A DNA stretch of 64,000 nucleotides from Chitinolyticbacter meiyuanensis (GCF_008033135.1 NZ_CP041335.1:3787925-3851924); one strand, 5' to 3'. Counted from the first letter of the stretch, positions 1 through 9,845 are shown. The notes: generated by a model from the sequence alone, not told the origin. Numbers and translations are program-made.

Positions 1-36
1 GCGCACGACGAGCCGGGTGCAGACAAAAACGCCATC

Positions 37-435
37 ATGACTTTGCTTCGATTGTTTGCCGCAGGGATCTTCCTGTTGATCACCCTGGCCTGGGCGGCCA
101 TGCCAAACGGCCCACAGGAACGCGCGCACGGCGCCTACCAACTGGTGGACCGCCTTGAGCAGCAGCTGGACAACGTGGTTGCCGCCAAGGATGGCGATCA
201 TTTCCTGCAGGAAACCTGGCTGCCGGCACAGCAATCGATCGAGCGCGAGCTGCAAGCCAGCAACCCCGCCGCCCCGCTCGCCTACCCCGGTTGCTACGGC
301 GCACTCGTCGCCTTCCAGCACTACGCCGATGATCGTTTCAGCAACACGCTGCGCGACATCACTGCCCAGCCCAGCAGCCGTCAGGCCTATCTGCGGGCCA
401 AGCAGGATTGCAAACGGGAAATCACCCGGGCCTGA
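37..435 (+). CDS. small exported protein of unknown function
   Basis: The product is 132 residues and I do not recognise the family. The first 20 or so residues (MTLLRLFAAGIFLLITLAWA) form a hydrophobic stretch after an Arg, as in a Sec signal peptide or membrane anchor. The remainder is polar, probably mostly helical, with two cysteines (in PGCYG and in KQDCKRE) that could form a disulfide if exported. It converges on nth, which ends at 564, and has no partner in the window on its strand. Base composition matches its neighbours. Export is inferred from the N terminus only. Confidence 0.6.
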   Translation: MTLLRLFAAGIFLLITLAWAAMPNGPQERAHGAYQLVDRLEQQLDNVVAAKDGDHFLQETWLPAQQSIERELQASNPAAPLAYPGCYGALVAFQHYADDRFSNTLRDITAQPSSRQAYLRAKQDCKREITRA

Positions 436-563
436 GTGGCTGATTCAGTCCGGCCGTTACCCATCGCACTACCAATCGGCCCGCGGCGCCCTGCTTGGGC
501 AGGCGCCGATCCGACCGGCCAATCCACCGTAGCACCGTCCCTTCCCCGACTCGGGCTCCGAAC

Positions 564-1214
564 TCATCGCCCCTTGGGCGGCGTGAGTTCCTTCTGCTTG
601 TAATCACACACATCGTTCACCACGCAGCGCCAGCATTCCGGCCGTCGTGCCTTGCACACGTAGCGGCCATGCAGGATCAGCCAGTGATGCGCATTGAGCC
701 GGAATTCCGGCGGGGTAACCTTGAGCAGCTTCTGCTCGACCGCGTTCACGTCCTTGCCGGGCGCAAGGCCGGTGCGGTTGCCAACGCGGAAGATGTGGGT
801 ATCCACCGCGATGGTCGGCTCACCGAAGGCGGTGTTGAGGATCACGTTGGCCGTCTTGCGCCCCACGCCGGGCAGCGCTTCCAGCGATTCACGATCGCGT
901 GGCACCTCGCCGCCATGCTGTTCAAGCAGGATGCGGCAAGTCTGCAGCAGGTGCTTGGCCTTGCTGCGATAAAGACCAATGGTAGCGATATAGGACTCCA
1001 GCCCCTCCTGTCCCAGTGCCAGGATGGCAGCGGGTGTATTGGCCACCGGATACAGCCGGCGCGTCGCCTTGTTCACCCCAACGTCAGTGGCCTGCGCCGA
1101 CAGCAGTACGGCGGTCAGCAGCTCGAACGGCGTCGTGTACTCCAGTTCGGTGGTCGGGTTGGGGTCGAGCTCGGCAAGGCGCTGGTAGAAGGTGTAGCGG
1201 GTGGCTTTGTTCAT
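564..1214 (-). CDS. nth: endonuclease III
   Basis: Bifunctional DNA glycosylase/AP lyase that removes oxidised pyrimidines in base excision repair. The 216-residue protein is of family length. The helix-hairpin-helix LPGVGRKTA carries Lys120 and the catalytic aspartate is Asp138 (IAVDTH), matching the E. coli numbering. The [4Fe-4S] ligands Cys187, Cys194, Cys197 and Cys203 (C-x6-C-x2-C-x5-C) are intact. Its ATG overlaps the rsxE stop codon in an ATGA, so it is the last gene of the rsx operon and probably translationally coupled, an arrangement also seen in enterobacteria. Confidence 0.97.
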   Translation of the reverse strand: MNKATRYTFYQRLAELDPNPTTELEYTTPFELLTAVLLSAQATDVGVNKATRRLYPVANTPAAILALGQEGLESYIATIGLYRSKAKHLLQTCRILLEQHGGEVPRDRESLEALPGVGRKTANVILNTAFGEPTIAVDTHIFRVGNRTGLAPGKDVNAVEQKLLKVTPPEFRLNAHHWLILHGRYVCKARRPECWRCVVNDVCDYKQKELTPPKGR

Positions 1215-1903
1215 GCCTCACCGGATTGCAGGACGATGGAAGGAGTCGCTGCGCGACGTGCAGTGCGACGATCGAGCAGGTTCTTGCCGGCAATCAGCAG
1301 CGCCAGCCCGAGAAAGGCACCGGGTGGCAGGCTGGCCAGCAGGAACTGATAGCCGGATTCGGCGGGGATCAGGTGCAGCGTCCAGGTTTTGGCCACCGGG
1401 CCGAACACCAGATCGAGGCCGGACAACAACGTGCCATGTGCCACGAGCTCCCGCAGCGCACCGAGCACCGCCAGCACACCGGTCAGCCCCAGGCCCATGG
1501 TGAAGCCATCCCAGCCAGAGGCCAGTACCGGCTGGCGCGACGCAAAGGCTTCTGCGCGCGCCAGCACGATGCAGTTGGTGGTGATCAGCGGGATGAAGAT
1601 GCCGAGCACCAGGTAGAGGCCGTGGGCATAGGCATTGAACAGCAGGTCAACCACGGTGACGAGGCTGGCGATGATCAGCATGAAGATCGGCGTGCGCAGC
1701 GTGTTGGGGACAAGATCGCGCACCGCCGCCACCGCCATGCCGGACAAGGCCATCACGCCGCTGGTGGCCAGCCCCAGTGAGACCGCGTTGACCACGCTGC
1801 TGGAGATCACCAGCACCGGGCACAACCCCAACAGCTGCACCAGCCCCGCGTTCTGCCGCCACAGCGCGTTGTCCGCAATCGCCTGCGCCTCGCTCCGGTT
1901 CAT
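1211..1903 (-). CDS. rsxE: electron transport complex subunit RsxE/RnfE
   Basis: Integral inner-membrane subunit of the Rnf/Rsx complex, which couples electron transfer between ferredoxin and NADH to ion movement or, in E. coli, keeps SoxR reduced. The 230-residue product has several hydrophobic segments and the motif LGIFIPLITTNCIVL, whose Thr-Asn-Cys is typical of paired RnfA/RnfE subunits. The ATG at 1903 is chosen because it overlaps the rsxG stop in an ATGA; the frame stays open further upstream, but that part lies inside rsxG. The stop overlaps the nth start in the same way. It is paralogous to RsxA at 7107-7688. Confidence 0.95.
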   Translation of the reverse strand: MNRSEAQAIADNALWRQNAGLVQLLGLCPVLVISSSVVNAVSLGLATSGVMALSGMAVAAVRDLVPNTLRTPIFMLIIASLVTVVDLLFNAYAHGLYLVLGIFIPLITTNCIVLARAEAFASRQPVLASGWDGFTMGLGLTGVLAVLGALRELVAHGTLLSGLDLVFGPVAKTWTLHLIPAESGYQFLLASLPPGAFLGLALLIAGKNLLDRRTARRAATPSIVLQSGEA

Positions 1904-2535
1904 CCCTGCTCCTTGCCAAACAACCAAGCGTGATGGGCCTCGACCGCCTGCAAGGCCCGCTTCACCGCCTTGACCACCGCCCGCGGCGTCACCGTGGCAC
2001 CCGCCACGGCGTCGAACGCGCCGCCATCCCGTTGTACCGCCCACGCGGCTTCAGTCGGCTGGCCGAGCGAAGCGCCAGCAAACTGGCGGGCCCAGTCGGA
2101 CTTGGCCGCATCGATATAGTCGCCCAGGCCAGGGGTTTCCTTGTGATCGACCACGCGCAGCGCCAGTACCCGACCGTCGCGGCCGATGCCGAGCAGCAGG
2201 CGGATCGGCCCCGCGTAGCCATCGGGCGCGGTAACCTCCAGCGCCACGGCCTGCACCACGTCCTCCCGCTGTGCACGGTACACCGTCGCGCCGTGCGGCT
2301 GGCCGAGCGCCATAGCGAGTTGCGGCGGCGTCGCTGCCGCGTCGCGCAACAGATCGTTGTCGTAGCGCACACCGGGCAGCACCTCGGCCAGGCGCGCCAC
2401 GTGCACTTCGGCCTCGTTGGCGGCAACGCGATCACGCGTCAGCAGCCAAGTGCCAGACATCAATGCCGTACACACCACCGCGAACACCAGGAGCGTCAGC
2501 GCGCCACGCAGGCTGCTTCTTGCCGCCGTGCTCAT
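1900..2535 (-). CDS. rsxG: electron transport complex subunit RsxG/RnfG, flavoprotein
   Basis: Subunit carrying a covalently bound FMN on the periplasmic side. The 211-residue protein has one N-terminal membrane helix (about residues 11-32) and an FMN-binding domain. The attachment motif GATVT lies near residues 179-183, with the flavin expected as a phosphoester on its threonine as in other RnfG and NqrC proteins. The ATG at 2535 overlaps the rsxD stop, and the stop overlaps the rsxE start. The same frame is open as far as 3651, but that extension is only antisense reading within rsxD and was discarded. Confidence 0.95.
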   Translation of the reverse strand: MSTAARSSLRGALTLLVFAVVCTALMSGTWLLTRDRVAANEAEVHVARLAEVLPGVRYDNDLLRDAAATPPQLAMALGQPHGATVYRAQREDVVQAVALEVTAPDGYAGPIRLLLGIGRDGRVLALRVVDHKETPGLGDYIDAAKSDWARQFAGASLGQPTEAAWAVQRDGGAFDAVAGATVTPRAVVKAVKRALQAVEAHHAWLFGKEQG

Positions 2536-3554
2536 GCCCGCTTCCTGCCGAATACCGCTGGCTGTGTGTACTGATCGATAAAGGGCGCCGCCTGATTCAT
2601 GATCAGCACGGCGAAGGCCACGCCGTCCGGATAGCTGCCGAAGCAGCGGATCAGCCAGGTCAGCAGCCCGGCCAGCGCCGCAAAGATCAGCCGGCCACGC
2701 GGCGTGGTTGGGGCCGTGACCGGGTCGGTGACGATGAAGAACGCCGCCAGCATCACCGCGCCGGTACTCAGGTGAAACATCGGCGAGGCGAACTGCGCTG
2801 GCGCGAGCCAGTGCGACACCCCGGACAACAGCACGATGCTGCCGAGAAAAGCCGCCGGCAGGGTCCAGGCGATCAAGCGTTGCTGCCACAGCAACAATCC
2901 GCCGAGCAGCCAGCCGCCAGTGATCCATTCGCTGCCCGCCCCGCCCCAGATGCCGAACAACGGCGCGTCCAGCACCGTCGGCAAGGCCTGCCCCTGATGC
3001 AGCGCCGTGCGCACCGCATCGAGCGGTGTTGCCGCAACGAGCGCATCGAATGCCAAGCCGGGCGGTATCGCGCCGCCGAAAATCAACCGGACCAGGTCCC
3101 AGCCGGCGAGATCGACCACCGCCAGCGGCAACGGCGCGCTCCAGCGTGCCATCTGCGCGGGAAACGAAACGATCAGTACGGCAAAGCCCACCATGGCCGG
3201 GTTGAAAGTGTTCTGCCCCAGTCCGCCATAGGCATGCTTGGCCAGAGCGATCGCCACTGCCGTACCCAGCACCACCAGCCACCACGCGGCCAACGGCGGC
3301 ATGCACAGCGCCAGCAACCAGGCGGTGACCACCGCCGAACCGTCGGACAGCGCCGGCCCCAACGGCCGACCGCGCAGATACAGGCAGGCCGCCTCGGTAA
3401 GCAGCGCCGTGGCACTGGCCAGCACAAGCTGCACCAGTAGCCCGATACCGTAAATGCCGACATGCAGCACGATGCCGGGCAGCAAGGCCATAGCCACGGT
3501 GAACATCACGCGCTGCAGCGGCGTCGGCTCGATCAGGAAGGGGGAGGTTTTCAT
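2532..3554 (-). CDS. rsxD: electron transport complex subunit RsxD/RnfD
   Basis: Polytopic inner-membrane subunit with covalent FMN. The 340-residue product has about nine or ten hydrophobic segments. Conserved family stretches are the N-terminal RVMFTVAMALLPG, LSDGSAVVTAWLLALCMPP, GQNTFNPAMVGFA and AATPLDAVRT, where Thr176 is the likely flavin attachment residue. The start overlaps the stop of the preceding HAD-fold gene in an ATGA and the stop overlaps rsxG in the same way. In most genomes rsxD directly follows rsxC; here two extra genes separate them. Confidence 0.96.
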   Translation of the reverse strand: MKTSPFLIEPTPLQRVMFTVAMALLPGIVLHVGIYGIGLLVQLVLASATALLTEAACLYLRGRPLGPALSDGSAVVTAWLLALCMPPLAAWWLVVLGTAVAIALAKHAYGGLGQNTFNPAMVGFAVLIVSFPAQMARWSAPLPLAVVDLAGWDLVRLIFGGAIPPGLAFDALVAATPLDAVRTALHQGQALPTVLDAPLFGIWGGAGSEWITGGWLLGGLLLWQQRLIAWTLPAAFLGSIVLLSGVSHWLAPAQFASPMFHLSTGAVMLAAFFIVTDPVTAPTTPRGRLIFAALAGLLTWLIRCFGSYPDGVAFAVLIMNQAAPFIDQYTQPAVFGRKRA

Positions 3555-4054
3555 GCGTGCCCCCTGATCGCGAAGCGACCGAAAGACAGCATATGCAGCG
3601 GATCGAAACGCCCGGAACGACTTGCCCAGCGCCGCACGAAGCGCAGGTCATCCCCGGTCAGGCCGGTTTCCGGGTTGATCAGGAATACCCCTGCCGCAGC
3701 CGGCCGGAACTGGCTTTCGTCGTCGTCGAGCACCAGCCGCTCCTGCACCGCGAAGAAGCGGCAAAACCAGTCGATTTCCTCCTCGCGTGCGCGGCCCGGA
3801 AATTCCGGCGTACACCCGATGACTCTGGCACCGAGTAGGCCCAGCAGCGATTGCAGTTCCACGATCGTGCGATTGCAGCGCCAGTTGGAAGAAACCACCA
3901 CATCGACGTGGGGATAGCCGCGCAACGCCCGCTCCAGCCGCGGCAGATGTTCCAGCGTTTCGACGAACCCGGGATGCAGCACGCCATCGATGTCGAGAAA
4001 CAACACCGCCTCACCCGGCTGCCGCACGACCAGTTGTGCATCTGCGCTATGCAT
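3551..4054 (-). CDS. HAD-fold hydrolase-like protein inserted in the rsx operon
   Basis: A 167-residue protein with the HAD nucleophile motif FLDIDGVLHP near residue 20, a motif II serine in VVSSNW and a motif IV-like acidic cluster LVLDDDESQF. This suits the HAD branch found in many uncharacterised proteins and in RNA-repair fusions; the substrate is unknown. I chose the ATG at 4054 because GGAG lies five bases upstream; a start at 4117 would add 21 residues but has no ribosome binding site. It overlaps the preceding hydrolase gene by 8 bp and rsxD by 4 bp, so it is co-expressed with the rsx genes. Confidence 0.8.
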   Translation of the reverse strand: MHSADAQLVVRQPGEAVLFLDIDGVLHPGFVETLEHLPRLERALRGYPHVDVVVSSNWRCNRTIVELQSLLGLLGARVIGCTPEFPGRAREEEIDWFCRFFAVQERLVLDDDESQFRPAAAGVFLINPETGLTGDDLRFVRRWASRSGRFDPLHMLSFGRFAIRGHA

Positions 4055-4574
4055 CGCTGCTCCAGCGCTCCAGCAAGGCCCACCCTTCCGGCCAGGCAGC
4101 AAGGCCGGAAGCGGCATTCAGGTGACCGCGCGCACCGGCATCGACCAGCTCGGCGCCCCACACGCGGGCCGCCCGCTCGCTGAATGCGAAGTCGGCATAG
4201 GGATCGTCGCGGCTGGCAACCATCAGCGCGGGAAACGGCAGCGCCTGCTGCGGCAGTGTGAACTCCGCGGCCTCGGTAGGGAAAGCCGGGGCAGCCGGAT
4301 CGGGCACCGCCACCAGCAGCGCGCCGCGAATTGGTTGCGGATAGCCGGCTGCCCAATGGGCAACCAGTAGGCAGCCCAGACTATGGGCCACAAGCACGCA
4401 GTCGGGCCCGGCGTTTGCCACCGCGGCATCGAGCCGGGACAGCCAGTCCGCCAGCCACGGCTTGCCCCAATCGGCCTGTTCGACGCGATGGGTATCGGCA
4501 TGCAGCGCTTCCCAGCGGCTTTGCCAATGCTCGGGACCAGAGCCACCGATGCCGGGCACGGTCAGCACGATCAC
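4047..4574 (-). CDS. RBBP9/YdeN-family alpha/beta hydrolase
   Basis: A compact 175-residue serine hydrolase of the RBBP9/YdeN type. The N terminus (VPGIGGSGPEHWQSRWE) is characteristic of the family. The catalytic triad is visible: Ser65 in AHSLG, an aspartate in SRDDPY (about residue 123) and His151 in RGHLNAASG. No signal peptide is present, so it is cytoplasmic. The substrate cannot be told from sequence. Its ATG overlaps the rsxC stop (ATGA at 4571-4574) and its end overlaps the HAD-fold gene, placing it within the rsx operon between rsxC and rsxD. Confidence 0.88.
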   Translation of the reverse strand: MIVLTVPGIGGSGPEHWQSRWEALHADTHRVEQADWGKPWLADWLSRLDAAVANAGPDCVLVAHSLGCLLVAHWAAGYPQPIRGALLVAVPDPAAPAFPTEAAEFTLPQQALPFPALMVASRDDPYADFAFSERAARVWGAELVDAGARGHLNAASGLAAWPEGWALLERWSSDA

Positions 4575-6559
4575 GACTGGTCCTCCTCATCACCCGGCGC
4601 GGACGTTTCCTGCCCCTGGCGCTGCGCGGCTACGCGGGCCATCGCAGCAGCGATCTTGGCCTTCTTTTCCGCTGCCAGCGCAGCACGCTCATCCTCGCTC
4701 ATCGCGGCAAGGCGCGCGGCCTCGGCATCGCGCTTCTGCTGCTTCAGGTCCACCGGTGGCGATGCCAGCGTACCTTCGCGGCGTGCTTTGGCGGTCGCCA
4801 TGGCTTGGCGGATCCGCTCGGCGCGTAGCGCGGCGGCATCGTCAGCGGGACTGGGCGGAGCAGCCGCGGCTTCGGCGCTGGTCGGCGGGTCGGCGGCAGG
4901 AGGTGGCGGCGCTGCAGGCTCCGGCGCCGTTGTGGCATCGGCTGCCGCCCGGCGCGCGGCAGCGCGGGCCATGGCGGCGGCGATCTTGGCTTGCTTGTCG
5001 TCCATGGTGGACGCTCCTTTCGGTGCAGCGACCGTGTCGATTGTGGATGCCACGGCCGGTGCTGTCGCCGGGACCACCGCCGGAGCAGTCGTCACGGTCT
5101 TGGCAGCATCGTCGTTTCCCGCCGTCTGTTGTCTTGCTGCGACAGCGCGGGCAGCCAGACGCTCGGCCTTTTCCTGCTTGTCGCGCTCCAGCCGGAACTG
5201 GCGGAAGGTATGGCGTTCGCGGGCGAGATCGGCCGCCTGCTTGTCGCGCTCGGCTGCCCAGATCTCGGACTTAGCGTAGCGATAATAATCGACCAATCGG
5301 ATATGACTGGGGCAGACGTAGGCACAGGCGCCACACTCGATGCAGTCGAACAGGTTGCGTTCCTGGGCACGGCCGAACTGCTTGCTGCGGGCGAACCAGT
5401 AGAGATCCATCGGCTGCAGCTCGGCCGGGCAAGCCTCGGCACAGGCGCCGCAGCGAATGCAGGGCATTTCGGACGGCGCGCGCGGCAGGATGGCCTGGCT
5501 CTTGGCAAGCAGGCAGTTGCCCGCTTTGGTCAGCCCAGCCGCGAGCGTGGGCAGCGCAAAGCCCATCATCGGCCCGCCGTAGATGCACGCCTCCATCTCG
5601 TCGCCGGCTCCAGCGTGATGCAACAGGAAATCGAGCGGCGTGCCGAGCAGCGCCTCGACGTTGCCGGGCTTGGCCACTGCGCCTGTCAGCGTGACGATGC
5701 GGCTGATCAGCGGCTCGCCGTACTCCAGAGCACGGTAAGCCGCGTATACGGTGCCGACGTTGAAGCACTGCACGCCCAGCTCGGTACTGCGCACGCCGGC
5801 CGCCACTTCCTTGCCGGTAAGGATGCGGATCAGCTGCTTGGCGCCCCCCGATGGGTAGATCGTCGGCACGGCTACGATGTCGATCGTGGTGCCACCGGCG
5901 GCCAACTGCATGGCCTCGATTGCCTCGGGCTTGTTGTCCTCGATGCCGACCAGCACTTCGCGGGCACCCGTGAGCTCCGCCAAAATGGCGATGCCGGCGA
6001 CGATTTCGCTGGCACGTTCGCGCATCAGCCTGTCGTCGCAGGTGATGTAGGGCTCGCACTCGGCGCCGTTGATCACCAGCGTCTCTACACCACCGAGCTT
6101 CAGATGCGAGGGGAAGGTGGCGCCACCGAGACCGACCACGCCCAGATCGCGCAAGGCCTCGCGGATGTCCGTGGTGTTGCCTGCTGCCAGCCAATCGCGC
6201 CATGGCACGGCTTGCCACTCCACCCACTCCTCCGTGCCATCGGTATCGATCACGATGCAGGGCGCGACCAGGCCCGACGGATGAGCGACCGGCCTGGGCT
6301 CGATCGCAACCACGGTGCCGGAACTCGACGCATGCACTGCCGCGGACAACCTGCCGCTCGCCTGCGCGATCATCTGGCCCTTCTTCACCCGCTCGCCCAC
6401 GGCCACCAATGGTTCGGCGGCATTGCCAATGTGCTGCGACAGCGGAATGATCAATTGTGGCGGCAATGGTGCCGGCTCGATCCGGCTGCCGTTCGATTCC
6501 AGCTTGTGCTCAGGCGGGTGCACGCCACCATGAAAACGAAACAGCTTGCGCGCGCTCAT
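4571..6559 (-). CDS. rsxC: electron transport complex subunit RsxC/RnfC
   Basis: Peripheral cytoplasmic subunit that binds FMN and NADH and passes electrons to the membrane subunits. The 662-residue protein begins [19 protein letters not shown], as in the family. It has the glycine-rich FMN/NADH region ([13 protein letters not shown]) and two ferredoxin-type [4Fe-4S] motifs, [12 protein letters not shown] and [12 protein letters not shown]. The C-terminal 180 or so residues are Ala/Lys/Arg-rich and contain repeated AKIAAAMAR units, as in long gammaproteobacterial RsxC proteins. The ATG at 6559 overlaps the rsxB stop. The open frame upstream to 6658 lies inside rsxB. Confidence 0.96.
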   Translation of the reverse strand: MSARKLFRFHGGVHPPEHKLESNGSRIEPAPLPPQLIIPLSQHIGNAAEPLVAVGERVKKGQMIAQASGRLSAAVHASSSGTVVAIEPRPVAHPSGLVAPCIVIDTDGTEEWVEWQAVPWRDWLAAGNTTDIREALRDLGVVGLGGATFPSHLKLGGVETLVINGAECEPYITCDDRLMRERASEIVAGIAILAELTGAREVLVGIEDNKPEAIEAMQLAAGGTTIDIVAVPTIYPSGGAKQLIRILTGKEVAAGVRSTELGVQCFNVGTVYAAYRALEYGEPLISRIVTLTGAVAKPGNVEALLGTPLDFLLHHAGAGDEMEACIYGGPMMGFALPTLAAGLTKAGNCLLAKSQAILPRAPSEMPCIRCGACAEACPAELQPMDLYWFARSKQFGRAQERNLFDCIECGACAYVCPSHIRLVDYYRYAKSEIWAAERDKQAADLARERHTFRQFRLERDKQEKAERLAARAVAARQQTAGNDDAAKTVTTAPAVVPATAPAVASTIDTVAAPKGASTMDDKQAKIAAAMARAAARRAAADATTAPEPAAPPPPAADPPTSAEAAAAPPSPADDAAALRAERIRQAMATAKARREGTLASPPVDLKQQKRDAEAARLAAMSEDERAALAAEKKAKIAAAMARVAAQRQGQETSAPGDEEDQS

Positions 6560-7110
6560 GCCACCACCTTGAGCGGGATGGTCGGGTAGCGCCAGGTGGG
6601 GATGGTCACGCCCACCGGCAGCATGGCGATGCAATCGACCGGACACGGCGCGATGCATAGCTCACACCCGGTGCACTCGCTGGCGATCACCGTATGCATG
6701 TGCTTGGCCGCGCCGACAATGGCATCCACCGGACAGGCCTGGATGCACAAGGTACAGCCGATGCAGCGCGCCTCGTCGATCACCGCCAATGCCTTGGGCT
6801 TGGGCGCGCCGTGCTCTACATTCAACGGCTTGGCATCGCGCCCCAGCAATTCGGCCAGCTTGCGCACGCCATCGTCGCCACCCGGCGGGCACTGGTTGAT
6901 GTCGGCCTCGTCGCTGGCGATGGCCTCGGCATAGGGCTTGCAGCCCGGGTAGCCGCATTGACCGCATTGTGTCTGCGGCAGGATGGCATCGATCTGCATG
7001 GCGATGGGATCGCCTTCGACGCGGAAGCGCACGGCAGCAAAACCGAGCACGGCACCGAGCAGCAACGCCAATCCGGCCATCAGCGCGAGCGACAAGGCGA
7101 ACGCGCTCAT
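6556..7110 (-). CDS. rsxB: electron transport complex subunit RsxB/RnfB, ferredoxin
   Basis: Membrane-anchored iron-sulfur subunit that accepts or donates electrons for the complex. The 184-residue protein has an N-terminal helix (about residues 3-28), then the CGQCGYPGC cluster typical of RnfB, and two [4Fe-4S] ferredoxin motifs, [14 protein letters not shown] and [14 protein letters not shown]. The start at 7110 overlaps the rsxA stop; the same frame extends to 7608 only because it reads antisense-free through rsxA. The stop overlaps rsxC. Spacing and gene order are those of classical rnf/rsx operons. Confidence 0.96.
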   Translation of the reverse strand: MSAFALSLALMAGLALLLGAVLGFAAVRFRVEGDPIAMQIDAILPQTQCGQCGYPGCKPYAEAIASDEADINQCPPGGDDGVRKLAELLGRDAKPLNVEHGAPKPKALAVIDEARCIGCTLCIQACPVDAIVGAAKHMHTVIASECTGCELCIAPCPVDCIAMLPVGVTIPTWRYPTIPLKVVA

Positions 7111-7688
7111 CGCACCATCCCCGCAAAGCCCATGAACGCCAGGCTCATCAGCCCGGCGGTAATCAGCGCGATGGGCGTGCCGCGCAAGGCCTCTGGCACA
7201 TCGGCGCCCTCCAGCCGCTCGCGGATCGCGGCGAACAGGATCAGCACCAGCGAAAAACCGATGGAAGATCCAAAGCCGAACAGCAGCGATTCGGTGAAGC
7301 CATGCCGGGCCTGTGCATTGATCAGCGGCACACCGAGCACCGCGCAGTTGGTGGTGATCAGCGGCAGGTAGATGCCTAGCACCTGGTAAAGCGCCGGGCT
7401 GGTCTTGTGGATGAACATCTCGGTGAACTGCACGATGGCCGCGATCATCACGATGAACGACAGCGTGCGCAGGTATTCCAGCTGCCAAGCCACCAGCAGC
7501 TGATCGATGCACCAGCTGACGCCGGAGCCCAGCGTCAGCACGAAGGCGGTGGCCAGACCCATGCCGACCGAGGCCTCCAGCTTCCTGGAAACCCCCATGA
7601 ACGGGCACAGACCGAGGATGCGCGTCAGCACCACGTTGTTGACGAACACCGCGCCGACCAGCACCAGCAGGTAGTGATTCAGTTCCAT
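7107..7688 (-). CDS. rsxA: electron transport complex subunit RsxA/RnfA
   Basis: First gene of the rsx operon, encoding a polytopic inner-membrane subunit of 193 residues, the usual family length. It begins [20 protein letters not shown] and contains [11 protein letters not shown] and [16 protein letters not shown], conserved in RnfA, NqrE and their paralogue RsxE; the cysteines lie where the family binds an intramembrane iron-sulfur centre. The ATG at 7688 was chosen by this N terminus, although the frame is open to 7805. A 91 bp gap separates it from pyrD upstream. Confidence 0.96.
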   Translation of the reverse strand: MELNHYLLVLVGAVFVNNVVLTRILGLCPFMGVSRKLEASVGMGLATAFVLTLGSGVSWCIDQLLVAWQLEYLRTLSFIVMIAAIVQFTEMFIHKTSPALYQVLGIYLPLITTNCAVLGVPLINAQARHGFTESLLFGFGSSIGFSLVLILFAAIRERLEGADVPEALRGTPIALITAGLMSLAFMGFAGMVR

Positions 7689-7735
7689 CGTCGTGCTTGC
7701 ATCACCAGCGCATGGGGGGCGCGCCGCCGTCAATG

Positions 7736-7760
7736 CAAAGCGGGGCCTTCGCCCCGCCTT
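7736..7760 (-). terminator. possible weak terminator downstream of pyrD
   Basis: A 7 bp GC stem (GCGGGGC / GCCCCGC, 7740-7757) with a GAAG loop is followed on the minus strand by TTTGCATTG. The T tract is short, so termination may be partial, leaving possible read-through from folD-pyrD into rsxA. Confidence 0.4.
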
Positions 7761-7779
7761 GCTCGTTTCAGATCCTGGC

Positions 7780-8808
7780 TCAGAACCGGGTGCGGGCAAT
7801 CGCATCCGCGCAATCGGCCACCAGCGCCGGGCCGTGGTAGATCAGACCACTATAGAGCTGCACCAGGCTCGCTCCGGCGTGGATCTTCTCCACCGCGTCG
7901 TCGCCAGACAGAATGCCGCCGACACCGATGATCGGCACCTCTCCCTGCAGCAGCTCGGCGAGCTCGCGGATCACGTGGGTAGACTTGGCCCGCACCGGCG
8001 CACCGGACAAACCGCCCGCTTCGTTGCCATGGTGCACATGCTCGACACCAACCCGCGACAGCGTGGTGTTGGTGGCAATCACCGCATCGATCTTGCTGGC
8101 CACCAGCCGCTCGGCAATATCTTCGATCTGGTTGGCTTCCAGATCCGGCGCAATCTTCAGGGCTACTGGCACATAGCGGCCATGCTTGTCCGCCAATGCC
8201 GTCTGCTTTTCCTTCAGCCGCGTCAGCAACTGGCCCAGTTCGTCGGCCTGCTGCAGCTGGCGCAGGTTCTTGGTGTTGGGGCTGGAGATGTTGACCGTGA
8301 CGTAGCTGGCGTATTCGTACACCTTCTCCAGGCCGATCAGGTAGTCGTCAGTGGCATTCTCGATCGGCGTGTCGAAATTCTTGCCGATATTGATGCCGAG
8401 AATGCCCTTGTATTGGGACTCGCGCACATTGGCAATCAGTGCATCGACGCCTTCGTTGTTGAAGCCCATGCGGTTGATGATGGCCTCGGCCAGCGGCAGG
8501 CGGAACAGCCGTGGCTTGGGATTGCCCGGCTGTGGCCGCGGCGTGACGGTGCCCACCTCGATGAAGCCGAAGCCGAAATCGGCCAGTGCATCGATGTGCT
8601 CGCCATTCTTGTCGAGCCCGGCCGCCAGGCCAACCGGATTGGGAAAGGTCAGCCCCATCACCTGCACCGGATCGGATTCGACGCTGGAGGTGAAGGCACG
8701 CAGGAAGCCGAACGAATGCAGCGCATCCGCAGCCTTCAAGGTAACGTGGTGCGCACGCTCGGCATCAAGCATGAACACCAATGGACGAAGCAGGCCGTAA
8801 GCCATCAT
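7780..8808 (-). CDS. pyrD: dihydroorotate dehydrogenase (quinone), class 2
   Basis: Catalyses dihydroorotate to orotate, the fourth step of pyrimidine synthesis, with electrons passed to quinone at the inner membrane. The 342-residue product has the N-terminal amphipathic region of class 2 enzymes ([15 protein letters not shown]), the active-site loop [14 protein letters not shown] with the catalytic serine, and the FMN phosphate region [15 protein letters not shown] followed by [12 protein letters not shown]. The ATG at 8808 overlaps the folD stop in an ATGA. A start seven codons upstream is possible but is not conserved in sequence. Confidence 0.96.
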   Translation of the reverse strand: MMAYGLLRPLVFMLDAERAHHVTLKAADALHSFGFLRAFTSSVESDPVQVMGLTFPNPVGLAAGLDKNGEHIDALADFGFGFIEVGTVTPRPQPGNPKPRLFRLPLAEAIINRMGFNNEGVDALIANVRESQYKGILGINIGKNFDTPIENATDDYLIGLEKVYEYASYVTVNISSPNTKNLRQLQQADELGQLLTRLKEKQTALADKHGRYVPVALKIAPDLEANQIEDIAERLVASKIDAVIATNTTLSRVGVEHVHHGNEAGGLSGAPVRAKSTHVIRELAELLQGEVPIIGVGGILSGDDAVEKIHAGASLVQLYSGLIYHGPALVADCADAIARTRF

Positions 8809-9662
8809 GCCCCCGTGCGGTTGACGCAAGCGTCGAGGGTGTTCTGCATCAGCGTGGCCACCGTCATCAGGCCGACGCCACCCGGCACCGGGGTGATCCA
8901 GCTGGCGCGCTCGGCAGCCGCGGCGAACTCCACGTCGCCCACCAGCTTACCGCTCTCCAGCCGGTTGATGCCGACGTCGATCACGATGGCACCGGGCTTG
9001 ATCCACTCCCCCTTCACGAATTCGGGAATGCCGACCCCCGCCACCACCACATCCGCCCCGGCCACCTTGGCGGCGAGGTCACGCGTCTTGCTATGGCAAA
9101 CGGTCACCGTGGCACGCGCCAACAACAGCTCCAGCGCCTGCGGCCGACCAACGATGTTGGAGGCACCGACGATCACCGCATCCTTGCCAACGAGGTCGAT
9201 ACCGGTGCGCTCCAGCAGCGTCATCACACCGCGCGGCGTGCATGGCCGCAGCAGCGGCATCTTCAGTGCCAAACGACCGATGTTGTACGGATGGAAACCA
9301 TCGACATCCTTCTTGGGATCGATCAGCTCGATGATCTTGTCCGCATCCAGATGCTTGGGTAGCGGCAATTGCACCAGGATGCCATCGACGTTGTCGTCCT
9401 CATTCAGTTGCCGTACCAGCGCCAGCAGATCTTCCTCACGGGTATCTGCCGGCAGATCATGGGCAATGGACGTGATGCCTGCGTTTTCGCACTGGCGCTT
9501 CTTGTTGCCGACATAGACCTGGCTCGCCGGATCGCTGCCGACCAGCACCACGGCCAAGGCCGGCGCACGACGACCACTGGCAACGCGTGCGTCTACGCGA
9601 GCGCGCACGTCGCGTATGATTTCCTGCGAAATGACCTTGCCGTCGAGAATCTGTGCAGACAT
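8805..9662 (-). CDS. folD: methylenetetrahydrofolate dehydrogenase / cyclohydrolase
   Basis: Bifunctional cytosolic enzyme interconverting 5,10-methylene-, methenyl- and 10-formyl-tetrahydrofolate, feeding purine synthesis and initiator tRNA formylation. The 285-residue protein shows [10 protein letters not shown] with the catalytic lysine, [13 protein letters not shown], the NADP-binding GASNIVGRP and the terminal [15 protein letters not shown]. It is translationally coupled to pyrD by a 4 bp overlap. The region upstream is shared with the divergent tRNA cluster. Confidence 0.97.
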   Translation of the reverse strand: MSAQILDGKVISQEIIRDVRARVDARVASGRRAPALAVVLVGSDPASQVYVGNKKRQCENAGITSIAHDLPADTREEDLLALVRQLNEDDNVDGILVQLPLPKHLDADKIIELIDPKKDVDGFHPYNIGRLALKMPLLRPCTPRGVMTLLERTGIDLVGKDAVIVGASNIVGRPQALELLLARATVTVCHSKTRDLAAKVAGADVVVAGVGIPEFVKGEWIKPGAIVIDVGINRLESGKLVGDVEFAAAAERASWITPVPGGVGLMTVATLMQNTLDACVNRTGA

Positions 9663-9845
9663 CAGGTAAAACTCCGTGAAAACCGGCTTCGTGTGCCGAT
9701 CGAATCAATGGAAAAGCGGGGAATGGGTTCGGCGCGTATTGTCTCATCCCAGCCGGGAGCGACAAACCCCGACAAGCCGATGGAATTGTTGCAGCATGCA
9801 ACATATCGGAGTGATAGCTGGGGCCAAGTAGATTGCGCACCTTGC

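Noticed and set aside
4055..4117. Upstream start for the HAD-fold protein
   Set aside because: No ribosome binding site before 4117, while 4054 has GGAG at suitable spacing.
4991..6589. 532-codon plus-strand frame opposite rsxC
   Set aside because: Antisense shadow; the minus strand holds clear RsxC with iron-sulfur motifs.
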